From: Hyphomonas chukchiensis
Lineage (GTDB): Bacteria > Pseudomonadota > Alphaproteobacteria > Caulobacterales > Hyphomonadaceae
Direction of reading: 5' to 3'
Assembly: GCF_000682695.1 (NCBI RefSeq)
Contig: NZ_AWFG01000001.1
Coordinates: 372,001 to 436,000 of the forward strand
Length of the DNA stretch: 64,000 nucleotides
The position numbers and the translations under genes were made by a program. Numbering within the stretch: the stretch's first letter is position 1; every line of letters starts with the position of its first letter. Below the pieces are notes generated by a model, which did no database searches, was not told the origin of the DNA, and saw only the letters and a list, made by a program, of their open reading frames with translations. Below, one piece after another: positions 16,031 through 24,156 of this stretch.

Positions 16031-18043
16031 ATGACTGACAAGATGAACCCAACATCCGACGATTTCGCGGCGATGTTCGAATCGTCCGCTGCCGCGGGCG
16101 CCATGCAGGAAGGCCAGGTTATCCCGGCCACTGTCATTCGCATCGAAAACGAAAACGTCCTGGTCGATATCGGCCTGAAAACCGAAGGCCGCATTCCGGT
16201 CAAGGAATTCGCCCTCGAAGACGACCAGCCGAAGCCCGGCGATATCATCGACGTGTATCTCGACCGGATCGAGAACGCCCTCGGCGATGCCGTCCTCTCG
16301 CGCGACAAGGCTCGCCGCGAAGAGCGCTGGATCAAGCTCGAGCGCAGCTTCAACAAGGAAGAGCCCGTCAAAGGCGCCATTTCCGGACGCGTCAAAGGCG
16401 GCTTCACAGTCGACCTCGGCGGCGTCAACGCCTTCCTTCCCGGCAGCCAGGTGGACATCCGCCCGGTTCGCGACGTCGGCCCGCTCATGGGCGAAGTCCA
16501 GCCGTTCGCCATCCTCAAGCTCGACCGCACACGCGGCAACATCGTTGTCTCGCGCCGCGCCATCCTTGAAGAGAGCCGCGCAGAACAGCGTGCCGAAATC
16601 GTCTCGGACATGAAAGAAGGCGACGTCCGCAAGGGTATCGTCAAGAACATCACCGATTACGGTGCGTTCGTGGACCTCGGCGGCATCGACGGCCTGCTGC
16701 ACGTCACCGACATGAGCTGGAAGCGCATTAACCATCCTTCGCAGGTTGTTGAAGTCGGCCAGGAAGTCGAAGTGCAGATCGTCAAGATCAACCCTGAAAC
16801 CCAGCGTATCTCGCTCGGCATGAAGCAACTCGGTTCCGACCCATGGGACGGCATCGACTCGCGTTATCCGGTCGGCGCACGCCTCAAGGGCCAGGTCACG
16901 AACATCACCGATTACGGTGCATTCGTTGAACTGGAAGACGGCGTTGAAGGCCTGATCCACGTCTCCGAAATGAGCTGGACCAAGAAGAACGTCCACCCCG
17001 GCAAAATCCTCTCGACGACCCAGGAAGTCGACGTGGAAGTGCTGGACGTCGACAGCGACAAGCGCCGCATCTCGCTCGGCCTCAAGCAGACCATGGACAA
17101 TCCATGGGACGCATTCGTTGCCGAACATCCGGTCGGCTCCGAAATCGAAGGCGAAGTCCGTGGCATCACCGAGTTCGGCCTGTTCGTGGGCCTCGGCCCC
17201 GACCTCGACGGCATGGTGCACATCAATGACATCGCCTGGGACAAGTCCGGCGAGCAAGCCATTGAAGGCTTCAACAAGGGCGACATGGTCAAGGCACGCG
17301 TCCTTGACGTCGACGTCGACAAGGAGCGCATCTCGCTCGGCATCAAGCAGCTCAGCGGCGACCCGATCGCAGCCCCTGCCGATGGCGGCACGGGCCTCAA
17401 GCGTGGCTCGATCGTCACCTGCACTGTCACCGAGATCACCTCGGGCGGTATCGAAGTCGAGTTCGGCTCCCCGGCGATGAAATCCTTCATCCGCCGCTCC
17501 GACCTCAGCCGCGACCGCGCAGACCAGCGCCCTGAGCGTTTTGCTGTCGGCGACAAGGTCGACGCCAAGATCCTCACAGTCGACCGTGGCTCGCGCCGCG
17601 TCTCGCTGTCGATCAAGGCGCTCGAGATTGCTGAAGAAGCAGATGCTGTCGCCCAGTACGGTTCGGCTGATGCCGGCGCCTCGCTCGGTGATATCCTCGG
17701 TGCAGCCCTTGCCTCCTCTTCGGTCGGCAAGCCTGCCAAGGCGACGTCCGAGAAGGTCGAAGCGACACCAGCTTCTTCCGACGGCATCAAGGCCGGTGAC
17801 GTGTCCTCGCTCGACGAGCGCGGCCGTCTCGAAGGTCCGCAAGGCGATGCTGACGACCTGAAGCAGATCAAGGGTGTCGGTCCGGCATTCGAGAAAAAGC
17901 TAAACGAAGCCGGTATCTACCACTTCTGGCAGGTCGCTGCCCTCAATGATGCCCAGATTGCAGAGCTTGAAGAAGAGCTCAGCTTCCAGGGCCGCATGGA
18001 ACGTGACGATTGGAAAGGCCAGGCCGAGGAATTCATGTCCTAG
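16031..18043 (+). CDS. rpsA: 30S ribosomal protein S1 with extra C-terminal helix-hairpin-helix-like domain
   Basis: 670 residues, about 100 longer than usual. Six S1/OB repeats run from about residue 20 to 535; domains 3 and 4 share the in-frame stretch NITDYGAFV, encoded by nearly identical DNA at 16645 and 16900. The normal alphaproteobacterial ending GDILGAAL (about residue 560) is followed by an Ala/Ser/Lys linker and then by a domain at about 608-670: DDLKQIKGVGPAFEKKLNEA through GRMERDDWKGQAEEF. This resembles the helix-hairpin-helix tail seen on some alphaproteobacterial L21 proteins. S1 brings mRNA to the 30S subunit. The fusion is clear in frame; its role is unknown. Confidence 0.95.
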   Translation: MTDKMNPTSDDFAAMFESSAAAGAMQEGQVIPATVIRIENENVLVDIGLKTEGRIPVKEFALEDDQPKPGDIIDVYLDRIENALGDAVLSRDKARREERWIKLERSFNKEEPVKGAISGRVKGGFTVDLGGVNAFLPGSQVDIRPVRDVGPLMGEVQPFAILKLDRTRGNIVVSRRAILEESRAEQRAEIVSDMKEGDVRKGIVKNITDYGAFVDLGGIDGLLHVTDMSWKRINHPSQVVEVGQEVEVQIVKINPETQRISLGMKQLGSDPWDGIDSRYPVGARLKGQVTNITDYGAFVELEDGVEGLIHVSEMSWTKKNVHPGKILSTTQEVDVEVLDVDSDKRRISLGLKQTMDNPWDAFVAEHPVGSEIEGEVRGITEFGLFVGLGPDLDGMVHINDIAWDKSGEQAIEGFNKGDMVKARVLDVDVDKERISLGIKQLSGDPIAAPADGGTGLKRGSIVTCTVTEITSGGIEVEFGSPAMKSFIRRSDLSRDRADQRPERFAVGDKVDAKILTVDRGSRRVSLSIKALEIAEEADAVAQYGSADAGASLGDILGAALASSSVGKPAKATSEKVEATPASSDGIKAGDVSSLDERGRLEGPQGDADDLKQIKGVGPAFEKKLNEAGIYHFWQVAALNDAQIAELEEELSFQGRMERDDWKGQAEEFMS

Positions 18044-18051
18044 GCTTGCCC

Positions 18052-18072
18052 GGGAAGCGGCACCCGCTTCCT
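18052..18072 (+). terminator. Hairpin just after rpsA
   Basis: GGAAGCGG and CCGCTTCC pair around CAC, starting nine bases after the rpsA stop. It is followed by TAAAATTG rather than a T-run, so it may be a processing or stability hairpin instead of a true terminator. Confidence 0.4.
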
Positions 18073-18087
18073 AAAATTGATGAAATG

Positions 18088-18120
18088 TTTGCGGCGGGGG
18101 CCTAGCGCTCCCGCCGCAAA
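18088..18120 (+). promoter_or_regulatory. Strong hairpin between rpsA and ihfB
   Basis: TTTGCGGCGGG pairs perfectly with CCCGCCGCAAA around an 11-base loop that contains AGCGCT. It ends 19 bases before the ihfB ATG. The short following T-stretch (TACGTTTAAT) makes it a weak terminator at best. It could separate ihfB from rpsA expression or act in the ihfB leader. Confidence 0.5.
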
Positions 18121-18139
18121 TACGTTTAATAACAACAAC

Positions 18140-18439
18140 ATGCTAAAGTCAGAACTCATCGCGAAGCTTGCTTCAGAATATAGCCACCTGCGCCAGGAGG
18201 ATCTTGAGCGCGTGGTGAATGTGATTCTGGACGAGATTGCAGACGCCCTCGCCCGCGGCGACCGGGTTGAACTGCGCGGCTTTGGCGCCTTCTCTGTTCG
18301 CAAGCGCGACGCCCGCAAGGGCCGCAACCCGCGCACCGGTGCACCCGTCAAGGTGCCCGCGAAGGCAGTCCCCTTCTTCAAGGCCGGCAAGGAGTTACGC
18401 GCCCGCGTGAATGGTGGCGAGGATCCGGAAGCGAGATAG
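18140..18439 (+). CDS. ihfB: Integration host factor beta subunit
   Basis: 99 residues from the ATG at 18140; an upstream in-frame ATG at 18077 would translate through the hairpin and is not supported by the family's N-terminus ([11 protein letters not shown]). The HU/IHF fold is complete: helices to about residue 42, then [32 protein letters not shown], which holds the DNA-inserting beta arm with the Pro of RNPRTG. It bends DNA in recombination and at sigma-54 promoters. Its place after rpsA is the standard proteobacterial arrangement. Confidence 0.95.
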   Translation: MLKSELIAKLASEYSHLRQEDLERVVNVILDEIADALARGDRVELRGFGAFSVRKRDARKGRNPRTGAPVKVPAKAVPFFKAGKELRARVNGGEDPEAR

Positions 18440-18475
18440 GCAGCCTGGTTCCACCTGGAGCCGTAAAGTCGTCGC

Positions 18476-18504
18476 TTGACCGTGGATTCGAATAGTCTGA
18501 TTAA
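18476..18504 (+). promoter_or_regulatory. Candidate sigma-70-type promoter of mscL
   Basis: TTGACC at 18476 is followed after 17 bases by GATTAA, which fits a -35/-10 pair with one good and one moderate box. It is 44 bases upstream of the mscL start. This is pattern evidence only. Confidence 0.35.
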
Positions 18505-18548
18505 TTCCGTATTCTTTACGAAACACACAATCTGGGAAGGGGCTGACT

Positions 18549-18959
18549 ATGCTCAAGGAGTTCAAGGAATTTGCGATGAAGGGCAACCTCATCGACATGG
18601 CGGTCGGCTTTGTCATGGGCGGCGCCTTCGCAACGGTTGTGACAGCCTTCATTCAGGGCGTCTTCCTGCCACTTCTCGCGCCCATCATGGGCGGCATCGA
18701 TCTCTCAGCGCTGAGCTACACGATCTCGCCCGCAGTCGTTGATGCTTCGGGTGAAGTGACCAAGGAAGCCGCCATCATCGAGCTCGGCAATTTCATCAGC
18801 GCCGTGATTTCCTTCATCATCGTGGCCTTCGTGATGTTCATGATAATCAAGGGCATGAACTCGATGAAAAAGAAGGAAGAGGCCGCACCGTCCGAGCCGC
18901 CGCGCCAGGAAGTTCTTCTGGAAGAAATCCGCAACCTGCTTGCAAAAGGCGCCAAATAG
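18549..18959 (+). CDS. mscL: Large-conductance mechanosensitive channel MscL
   Basis: 136 residues with GAAGGGG before the ATG. The amphipathic N-terminal helix (MLKEFKEFAMKGNLIDMAVGFVMGGAF) leads into TM1, which lines the pore. A periplasmic loop and TM2 (FISAVISFIIVAFVMFMIIKG) follow, then a charged C-terminal bundle helix (EEIRNLLAK). The length and glycine/alanine pattern of the pore are normal. It is an inner-membrane pentamer that opens under hypo-osmotic stress. Confidence 0.97.
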   Translation: MLKEFKEFAMKGNLIDMAVGFVMGGAFATVVTAFIQGVFLPLLAPIMGGIDLSALSYTISPAVVDASGEVTKEAAIIELGNFISAVISFIIVAFVMFMIIKGMNSMKKKEEAAPSEPPRQEVLLEEIRNLLAKGAK

Positions 18960-19042
18960 GCGACGCAATGCGCATTCGTAAACCGTTAGGGTTTTTTCCT
19001 TAAGGCTTACGATCAGTAGAGTGCCAGGTAGAGTAAGGAGAG

Positions 19043-19071
19043 GGGCAGCCGATTGGCTGCCCTTCTTTTTT
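19043..19071 (+). terminator. Rho-independent terminator
   Basis: GGGCAGCC-GATT-GGCTGCCC is a perfect eight-pair stem with a four-base loop, followed by TTCTTTTTT. It lies 83 bases after mscL and just before the convergent HAD gene's stop. It ends plus-strand transcripts. Confidence 0.88.
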
Positions 19072-19073
19072 GC

Positions 19074-19694
19074 CTAAAGACCCAGCGCGGCAACGAGATC
19101 GTTATGCGCGCCTTCGGTAAAATGGAAGGCCTGCCAGCCAATGCTGCGCGCCGCCTCGACATTCTCGGCCATGTCATCAACCAGCAGCATGTGCACCCCC
19201 GGCATGCCAAGCTCCTGTTCCAGATGGCGGAAATAATCCGTATCGGGCTTGGCGACGCGCATCCGGCCAGCGGCAAAGATCCGGTCCATGTGCTGGTCAA
19301 AGCCCATGTCGGACTCAATGAAAGCCGTGCGGTGGATCTCGTTATTGGTGGCCATCACATTGGCAATGCCGCGCTGGCGCAACTGCGCGACCATGGCCAG
19401 TACATCCGCGTCGGGCAGGGCATCGCGGGTGAACCAATAGTCGAGGATCTCCCCTTCCCGGCCCACCGCCCCATTCGTGCCAGCCCATTCAGTGACAAGT
19501 TCCTTCAGGCAGGCCTCGCCGACCATGGCCTTCTGGAACCGGCCCTGAAAGAGAAAGCGGCTGAACGAATCCAGCGACAGGCCAAGGTCCTCGGCAAAAC
19601 TTCGCGACCAGGCAAAGACGCCGTCCTGCACATTGCGGTTCAGCACGCCGTCGAAATCCCACGCGACGACCCTGATGTCTTCAGGTCTGATCAT
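19074..19694 (-). CDS. HAD-superfamily hydrolase (class I, phosphatase-like)
   Basis: 206 residues. HAD motifs are I WDFDGVLN (nucleophile and acid Asp), II MATNN, III with Lys in RVAKPDTDYF, and IV LLVDDMAENVEAARSIGW. A helical cap lies between motifs I and II. This layout resembles alpha-haloacid halidohydrolase/epoxide-hydrolase-like and small-metabolite phosphatases; the substrate cannot be told. It lies seven bases downstream of the DUF3299 gene and may be the last gene of the zinc-uptake operon or an independent passenger. Confidence 0.88.
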   Translation of the reverse strand: MIRPEDIRVVAWDFDGVLNRNVQDGVFAWSRSFAEDLGLSLDSFSRFLFQGRFQKAMVGEACLKELVTEWAGTNGAVGREGEILDYWFTRDALPDADVLAMVAQLRQRGIANVMATNNEIHRTAFIESDMGFDQHMDRIFAAGRMRVAKPDTDYFRHLEQELGMPGVHMLLVDDMAENVEAARSIGWQAFHFTEGAHNDLVAALGL

Positions 19695-19701
19695 GCCGGC
19701 C

Positions 19702-20430
19702 TCAGTAATCGTATTTCGTCAGGCTCGTCATCTCGATCGTATAGGCCGCATCGGCCAGATCGGAATTCTGCGTCTGCGTCCGGATCGTGCCTTCGATCCA
19801 GACCGCCTGCGCCAGGTCCTTCAGCTTGATCGGCGTATCGGTCTTGACGAAAATCGTCTGGTTCGGCGGCGGTGGCGGGGCGTGGATACAGGCGCCGAAA
19901 TAAGGGACCAGCAGGAATTGCGTGATCTCGGCCTTCGAGCCGTACTCGAACGGCACCGTATAGCCCGGAATGCGCACCTTCACGCCATCAAGCGCGGCCA
20001 CCGTGTTGAACGTGCCGATCTGCATGGCCGTGTCGGCAGCAGAGCCTTCGGCAATCGGCGATCCGGAATAGAGCGAGGCCATCTGCGACTGGTACATCTG
20101 GGCGAGGCGCTCCTCCTCCCCTTCCGGCATCAGGTCTTCCCAGCCAATGGGGCGAATGCCGCGGGCTTCCAGGTCAGCCTTGATGCGCGCTTCCTCGACG
20201 GCCTTGGCGACAATGGAGGCATCCTTTTCGGCTTTCTTCTCTGCGGCCTTGGCGGCCTTCTCGGCATCGCTCTCGCCAATCTTGTCACCGACCTTTGGGC
20301 CGGCGTCGGTGGTGGATGTGGCGGCGGCTGGCGCTGCAGGCGTTTCCGGCTCAGCGGTCTGGCCGCAGGCGGTGACAAGAGTCACAAGTAGGGCGGCGGA
20401 AAGGATCTGGATCGTTTTCATGGGTCTCAA
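19702..20430 (-). CDS. DUF3299 lipoprotein of the Zrg-like cluster
   Basis: About 242 residues. GGAG lies six bases before a TTG at 20430; an ATG at 20421 is the other candidate. The signal ends in the lipobox VTAC. An Ala/Lys/Glu-rich stretch (about residues 45-85) is followed by a DUF3299 domain: LDGVKVRIPGYTVPFEYGSKAEITQFLLVPYFGACIHAPPPPPNQ, with the invariant-looking Cys-Ile-His-Ala. That Cys/His pair in a proline-rich loop could bind metal. DUF3299 genes accompany ZrgA-type zinc uptake genes elsewhere. It follows the permease gene by 50 bases. Confidence 0.88.
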   Translation of the reverse strand: MRPMKTIQILSAALLVTLVTACGQTAEPETPAAPAAATSTTDAGPKVGDKIGESDAEKAAKAAEKKAEKDASIVAKAVEEARIKADLEARGIRPIGWEDLMPEGEEERLAQMYQSQMASLYSGSPIAEGSAADTAMQIGTFNTVAALDGVKVRIPGYTVPFEYGSKAEITQFLLVPYFGACIHAPPPPPNQTIFVKTDTPIKLKDLAQAVWIEGTIRTQTQNSDLADAAYTIEMTSLTKYDY

Positions 20431-20480
20431 CTTAAACTCCGGGTGCTGGCAGGACTAGACGGTTTGAGCGGTTCATTCAG

Positions 20481-21749
20481 TCACACTTTCACGGACAGGC
20501 CATCGGCCAGCGACCGGCGGAAGGCCGCCCAGGCCGGCACCATGCCGATCAGCAGCGAGGCCAGCGTCACCGCCAGCAAGGTATAGAGGTCCGTCAGCCC
20601 CGGCCCTGTCCCGGCGAGCGACACGCCATAGCGCGCCTCCACCATCGGCCCGGCCACCAGCAGGATCGCATGGATCAGCAGGATGCCGACCACGGCGCCC
20701 AGAAAGCCGACCAGACCCGCCTCCAGCACAAGCAGGCTGAAAATATGCCCCGGCCGGGCGCCTACTGCGCGCAGGATCGACATCTCACGCCGTCGTTCGT
20801 TCAGGCTCGTCAGGATGGAGGTCAGGATCGACACGAGGCCCACCGCAATCACGAACACGGACACGGCCATCAGCGCCCGCTCGGCAAAGGCGGTCACGCT
20901 CCACAGTTCGGCCAGCGCCTCACCCGGAATGATCGCCATCAGCGGCTCGCCCTTGTTCGTATTGATCGCCCGGCGCGTCGTCAGGATCGTGCCCTTGCGC
21001 TCAAGGCCCACGAAAAAGGCCGTAATGGTCTTGGGCGTCAGATCGAAGCTACGGATCATCTTCTCGTCGATCGTATCGGCGAGCGGGTTCTTCGCGCCGG
21101 TCTCCCAGCCGACATGTATCGCCGTGATCGCCTCCAGCGAGACATGCACCGTGCGGTCCACGGGCGTGCCGGTTGGCGCAAGGATACCGACCACGCGGAA
21201 GGGCCGGTTCTCGTGCCCTCCCCCGATCCCTGCATTGCCAAGCCCATGGCTCAGCACCAGCGGCGTGCCGATCTCATAGCCAAGCTCGCGCGCCACATCG
21301 GCGCCAATCACGGCATCAAACAGGTCGCTGAGTTCCGCACCTTCGGCGAGCTTCAGGGGTTGTCCGTGACCATATTTGTAATGGACGAAATAATCATTCG
21401 TCGTGCCAAGCACCCGGAAACCGCGATGGCTGTCGCCCAGCGAAATGGGCACGGTCCAGGCGATATCCGGTCGGCTGGCAATTTTCTGATAGGTCGGCCA
21501 CGAAACTTCCGCCGTCGCATTGCCCATCCGGAACACCGAATAGAGCAACAGGTTCACGGTGCCCGTCGGCGCGCCGACAATCAGGTCCGTGCCGGAAATC
21601 GTGTTGCCAAAGCCCTCACGCGCGCCGGTCCGCGCCTTGTCGACACCGAGGAAGAGCGCAACTGACAGCGCTACGGCCACCAGGGTCAGGATCACCGATC
21701 CCTTGCGGTTCATCAGGCTCTTCCAGGCCAAAGTGAGGATTGCGCTCAT
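20481..21749 (-). CDS. FtsX/MacB-like ABC transporter permease (Zrg-like cluster)
   Basis: 422 residues. One N-terminal membrane segment (VILTLVAVALSVALFLG, about 18-36) is followed by a large periplasmic domain of about 240 residues, then three C-terminal segments ending in SLLIGMVPAWAAFRRSLADGL. This is the FtsX/LolC/MacB topology, which moves material out of the membrane or works mechanically rather than importing ions through a channel. It overlaps the ATPase gene by four bases. With DUF3299 and ZrgA it forms the unusual FtsX-type zinc system. Confidence 0.9.
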   Translation of the reverse strand: MSAILTLAWKSLMNRKGSVILTLVAVALSVALFLGVDKARTGAREGFGNTISGTDLIVGAPTGTVNLLLYSVFRMGNATAEVSWPTYQKIASRPDIAWTVPISLGDSHRGFRVLGTTNDYFVHYKYGHGQPLKLAEGAELSDLFDAVIGADVARELGYEIGTPLVLSHGLGNAGIGGGHENRPFRVVGILAPTGTPVDRTVHVSLEAITAIHVGWETGAKNPLADTIDEKMIRSFDLTPKTITAFFVGLERKGTILTTRRAINTNKGEPLMAIIPGEALAELWSVTAFAERALMAVSVFVIAVGLVSILTSILTSLNERRREMSILRAVGARPGHIFSLLVLEAGLVGFLGAVVGILLIHAILLVAGPMVEARYGVSLAGTGPGLTDLYTLLAVTLASLLIGMVPAWAAFRRSLADGLSVKV

Positions 21750-22441
21750 GCGGTCACCCCTGCCCTGTTGATCGCGGTCAGATCAACCGCCCGATCAAAC
21801 AGGCGCGCCAGCGACGCATCATGGCTGACGAACAGGAGCGCCGCGCCTGTACGCGCCGCCTCTTCCGACAGGAGGGTGATGAACCGGTCACGGGTATCGG
21901 CATCGAGCGCTGAGGTCGGCTCATCCGCGATCACGATTTCCGGTGCTCCGATCAGGGCCCGCGCCGCTGCCACCCGTTGCTGCTGGCCGACCGACAGGTC
22001 CGACACACGCCGTTCCAGAAGCGACTCATCCGTCAGGCCAAGCCGCCCGAGCAGGCGCTTCGCCTCTTCCTCCGCATCTCCGCCAACGGCCTTGCGCCGC
22101 GCAGCCGAGAATTTCAGCGGCAGCGTCACGTTCCCGACGACGGAGAGGTAAGGGACCAGATTGAACATCTGGAAGATCACCCCGAGATGGTCGGCCCGCA
22201 TCCGGTCCCGGGCAGAACTGGAAAGGGACGCAAGGTTCTGCCCCAGCACGCTGACCCTGCCCGCATCTGCCTCCAGCACGCCCGCAATCACGCCCAGCAA
22301 AGTCGACTTGCCGGAACCTGACGGCCCGCGCAGGAACAGCCGTTCGCCGCGCGCCAGCGTAAAGGCGGGCACGTCCAGAACGGCCGCATGGCCCTTCCAC
22401 GCAAAGCGTAGCCCTTCGATCTGTATGGCAGGGTCGTTCAT
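21746..22441 (-). CDS. ABC transporter ATP-binding protein (LolD/MacB-like, Zrg-like cluster)
   Basis: 231 residues. Walker A is GPSGSGKST, Q-loop region GVIFQMFNLVPYLSVVGNV, signature LSVGQQQRVAAARAL (LSVGQ in place of LSGGQ, as in many LolD/MacB-type ATPases), Walker B IVIADEPTSALD, and H-loop SHD. It should energise the FtsX-like permease whose gene overlaps its stop by four bases. It follows the zrgA-like gene by 18 bases. Confidence 0.93.
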   Translation of the reverse strand: MNDPAIQIEGLRFAWKGHAAVLDVPAFTLARGERLFLRGPSGSGKSTLLGVIAGVLEADAGRVSVLGQNLASLSSSARDRMRADHLGVIFQMFNLVPYLSVVGNVTLPLKFSAARRKAVGGDAEEEAKRLLGRLGLTDESLLERRVSDLSVGQQQRVAAARALIGAPEIVIADEPTSALDADTRDRFITLLSEEAARTGAALLFVSHDASLARLFDRAVDLTAINRAGVTA

Positions 22442-22459
22442 AAGAACCGTTTCGGGCGT

Positions 22460-23065
22460 CTAACGGGTGGCCAGTTCAGGATTGCCGGGCGTCAGCACTG
22501 CTGCTGTCTGCGAGTCAGGACCGACGAAAACCGCATCAACGGTCTGGAAACCCGGGAATTCGGAGAAGGCGTTGAGGCGCACGCCGTCCAACTTGTCGAG
22601 CGCGCTGCAGGTGAATTCGAGGGTCAGTGTCAGGCCACTATGGTCGCCGACGGTGCGGGTCTGAATATGGCGGTTGCCTTCCGTGCAGTCGGCATTGCCC
22701 TGGAAGCTGACAAGCTTGTCGCCAATGCCGGTGCTGACTTCCAACGCATCGGTGTCGCCTTCACCAAGGCCGAAATTGGCGAGCGGCGCATCCAGGGTAA
22801 CAGTCAGCACGTCGCCATCAACGGCAACCGCGAATTCGCCTGCGCCATGCACATGTGCCTCACCGGCCGCTGCTGCAGTCTCTGTGGCCTCGGGGACTTC
22901 AACCGTTTCCGGCACGGCAGGCGCTGCCTCCATATTTTCGGGTGCTTCAACCGACGGCACTTCTGGCGCGGCCGGCGCAGATTCGGTCTTCTTGCTGCAA
23001 CCCGCCAGCGCCAGAGCTGGGACGGTCAAAATCAGGCACAGAGCCACACGCGGTGAAGTGAACAT
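22460..23065 (-). CDS. zrgA: ZrgA-like zinc uptake lipoprotein (DUF2796)
   Basis: 201 residues. The signal ends in the lipobox LAGC. A Pro/Glu/Ala-rich spacer (about residues 25-65) leads into the DUF2796 domain beginning AHVHGAGEFAVAVDG, which supplies the family's HVHG motif, and including LDAPLANFGLGEG and LTLEFTC. DUF2796 proteins include ZrgA, a periplasmic component of a zinc uptake system described in Vibrio. The long His-rich segment of some ZrgA proteins is absent. It is the first gene of the minus-strand run zrgA-ATPase-permease-DUF3299. Confidence 0.85.
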   Translation of the reverse strand: MFTSPRVALCLILTVPALALAGCSKKTESAPAAPEVPSVEAPENMEAAPAVPETVEVPEATETAAAAGEAHVHGAGEFAVAVDGDVLTVTLDAPLANFGLGEGDTDALEVSTGIGDKLVSFQGNADCTEGNRHIQTRTVGDHSGLTLTLEFTCSALDKLDGVRLNAFSEFPGFQTVDAVFVGPDSQTAAVLTPGNPELATR

Positions 23066-23136
23066 GAAGAGGGGCCTCCTGGCGCCGTAATGAGGGGAAA
23101 TTGCGCGAACCGCAAATTTGTACTCGCGATTTGCAT

Positions 23137-23156
23137 AATGAGACTATATAACATTT
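23137..23156. promoter_or_regulatory. Weak Zur-like element between zrgA and the ZIP gene
   Basis: The sequence has one good half-site, ATAACATTT, matching the alphaproteobacterial Zur pattern ATGTTAT/ATAACAT, and a degraded partner beginning AATGAGACT. It lies 71 bases before zrgA and 93 before the ZIP gene, in an A/T-rich stretch of the divergent promoter region. The genes' shared zinc theme is what makes it worth listing; the sequence match alone is weak. Confidence 0.35.
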
Positions 23157-23249
23157 TTCCACAAGGCCGCATTACCGTTTTTCGCTGCAGCATCGCCTAT
23201 TCTGTTCATTTTCTGGCCCTGCGCGGCCTACCGAGACCGCTTTCCATTC

Positions 23250-24053
23250 ATGCTCCAGTCCATGCAGGCCCCTCTTTTCTTCGGCTTGATTGCCGCCTTT
23301 GTGACGACGATCGGCCTTATCGCCGTTGCCGCGCGTGGCGACTGGAGTGCGCGCCATTCCGGCCTGTTCGCGCTCGCCGCCGGTGGCATGCTGGTCACGC
23401 TCAGCATCCTCCACATCACGCCCGAAGCCTTTGCGCTCAGCCCGCATGCCCCCGGCCTGATCCTTTCGGGCTTTCTCGGCGGACTGCTCATGAGCTTCCT
23501 TGTCCGCGTGATCTTTCCCGAAGGCGGAGAGGAAAGCCATGCCGCTGCCGCAACGCCCGTGCTGGCCATCGCGCTCCACTCATTCATCGATGGCATCGTC
23601 TATTCGGTGACCTTCGCGGCCAGCTTTTCATCCGGCGTCTATGCCGCGACCTCGCTTCTTCTTCACAAGTTTCCCGAAGGCGTGATCGCTTTTGCCATCC
23701 TGCGTCGGCACGGTTTCGCCAACCGTCAGGCCTTCCTTCTGGCCTTCCTCGCGGCGGCGGCGACCACCCCGCTGGGCGTCATTGCCTCGGCGCCCTTCAT
23801 GTACGGGCTGGGCTCTGAAACCATTGGCAACCTCTTCGCCATTTCAGCAGGGCTCCTCCTCTATGTCGCCACCGGACCGCTGATGGAGCCGCTGAAGGAA
23901 GAACCGCCCCTGCGCAGCTTCCTGTCGCTCGGCGCAGGTGTTGCCATCGCCGTCGCAATTGCGAGCCTGCCCTTCCATCGTCACAGCCATGCCCTGAACG
24001 AAACGCTCTTTCATAATCACGACCCCGCACACATCCACCCGCTCAGCGATTGA
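23250..24053 (+). CDS. ZIP-family metal (zinc) transporter
   Basis: 267 residues with about eight membrane segments. The ZIP metal-site helices are clear: TM4 HSFIDGIVYSVTF and TM5 HKFPEGVIAFAIL. The C-terminus carries a His-rich tail (FHRHSHALNETLF, then HNHDPAHIHP), likely to bind zinc. It should import zinc or a similar divalent metal across the inner membrane. The start could be the ATG at 23250 or the one at 23262. It is divergent from the zrgA-like operon with 184 bases between them. Confidence 0.92.
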   Translation: MLQSMQAPLFFGLIAAFVTTIGLIAVAARGDWSARHSGLFALAAGGMLVTLSILHITPEAFALSPHAPGLILSGFLGGLLMSFLVRVIFPEGGEESHAAAATPVLAIALHSFIDGIVYSVTFAASFSSGVYAATSLLLHKFPEGVIAFAILRRHGFANRQAFLLAFLAAAATTPLGVIASAPFMYGLGSETIGNLFAISAGLLLYVATGPLMEPLKEEPPLRSFLSLGAGVAIAVAIASLPFHRHSHALNETLFHNHDPAHIHPLSD

Positions 24054-24156
24054 CGTATCGGTCTTTCCGGGCTGCAATCAGACCTGCTGAACGGATCGGA
24101 CGCGCTTGCATCGGCATGGCCTTTGCAACGTCGTCTCCAGTTCAGGGAGAGTCTCG

